From Opisthocomus hoazin (lineage: Eukaryota > Chordata > Aves > Opisthocomiformes > Opisthocomidae), in the NCBI RefSeq assembly GCF_030867145.1, contig NC_134415.1, forward strand, positions 15,912,417-15,976,416: a stretch of 64,000 bases of DNA. The letters are read 5' to 3'. Below, one piece after another: positions 63,472 to 64,000 of this stretch. Position 1 is the stretch's first letter; each line of letters starts with the position of its first letter. A program made the translations under genes and the position numbers. Below the pieces are notes generated by a model. It saw nothing but the letters and a program-made list of their open reading frames with translations, was not told the DNA's origin and ran no database searches.

Positions 63472-64000
63472 GTAAATTGCACATGTTTAAGTGTATAGTA
63501 AGTAATAATGCTTTTGTAGTTTTTAGAAGTTGCATATTAAGGTGATCATGAGTTATTTAATAGCAGGTTGCTTTGTACTTTTTTGCTGCCCGAAGCTGGA
63601 GTCCTGTAGTTGCTCTGTGTCTATCACTGGTTATGCACAAGCAGAACGCTTTAGCAGTTCCTGGTTTAAAAAAACAAAACAAAACTTTTGTATAACTGAT
63701 TGTTTTGCCAATCTCTGCGTGTTATTTTAAGTCTGGCAGACAGGGAAAAACAGGTAATTGTGCAGACACTGAGCTTTCCTTATAGTTTAAACAGGCTTGA
63801 GCTCTATTTGGGATTAAAATCGTGATTAAAATTCGTGATGTAAAATTGCCTTAAAGTTTCATGCAGAAGCTGTACTTAATAAAACAGTACAAAACATATA
63901 TTCAACAGGTATTGTTGCACACAGTGAAACTGATGCTCTCTATACTTCAAGCAGTACAGTTGCTGTTGATAAATTAAGCTTATAATGTAAACTCCTGGAT
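63472..64000 (+). other. Start of BIRC6 intron 11
   Basis: AT-rich; no further BIRC6 exon was found. The gene continues beyond the window. Confidence 0.85.

Noticed and set aside
63901-63940. CAG/GTATTG near the right edge as BIRC6 exon 12
   Set aside because: The translation does not match the expected VDLL continuation and contains no suitable donor.

Overview
This window is vertebrate nuclear DNA, most likely from a bird. The evidence is two multi-exon, intron-rich genes with GT-AG splice sites and CpG-island promoters, several CR1-type LINE fragments with the short-repeat tail typical of avian CR1, and an LTR that starts and ends like a well-known bird ERV-L-type LTR. No prokaryotic features such as operons, CRISPR arrays or insertion sequences are visible. 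The exact species cannot be fixed from sequence alone.

Layout. Bases 1-6600 are intergenic: AT-rich DNA without a recognisable exon, carrying a fairly intact CR1 3' half (about 3575-4425, + strand), a facing CR1 fragment (about 4513-4660, - strand) and a third short CR1 3' end (about 5640-5872). A CpG island (about 6600-8050) with three CCAAT boxes drives YIPF4. Its complete six-exon coding sequence (246 residues) runs from 7482 to 20823 on the + strand and is followed by an AT-rich 3' UTR with several poly(A) signals. A second CpG island (about 24030-25450), holding a 16-bp palindromic NRF1-type site, is the promoter and first exon of BIRC6 (BRUCE/Apollon), also on the + strand. The first eleven coding exons of BIRC6 lie between 24952 and 63471. 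They encode about 983 N-terminal residues of a protein of about 4,850, including part of the N-terminal beta-propeller and the whole BIR zinc domain. The gene runs off the right edge. Intron 1 (15.2 kb) and intron 10 (9.7 kb) hold most of the remaining DNA, including two antisense CR1 fragments and one antisense solo LTR.

The two genes are head-to-tail neighbours, as in mammals (YIPF4-BIRC6). They share no pathway that the sequence shows: YIPF4 is a Golgi multi-pass membrane protein, and BIRC6 is a giant anti-apoptotic E2/E3 ubiquitin ligase that also regulates autophagy. I found no clearly new biological system. The items most worth a second look are an in-frame stop in the BIRC6 leader where human has an N-terminal extension, a possible alternative last exon in YIPF4 intron 5, a perfect hairpin in BIRC6 intron 1, a C17/A14 hairpin tract just upstream of YIPF4 exon 6, and an in-frame, very large BIRC6 exon 10. 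All homology statements rest on recalled family sequences; no database search was run.
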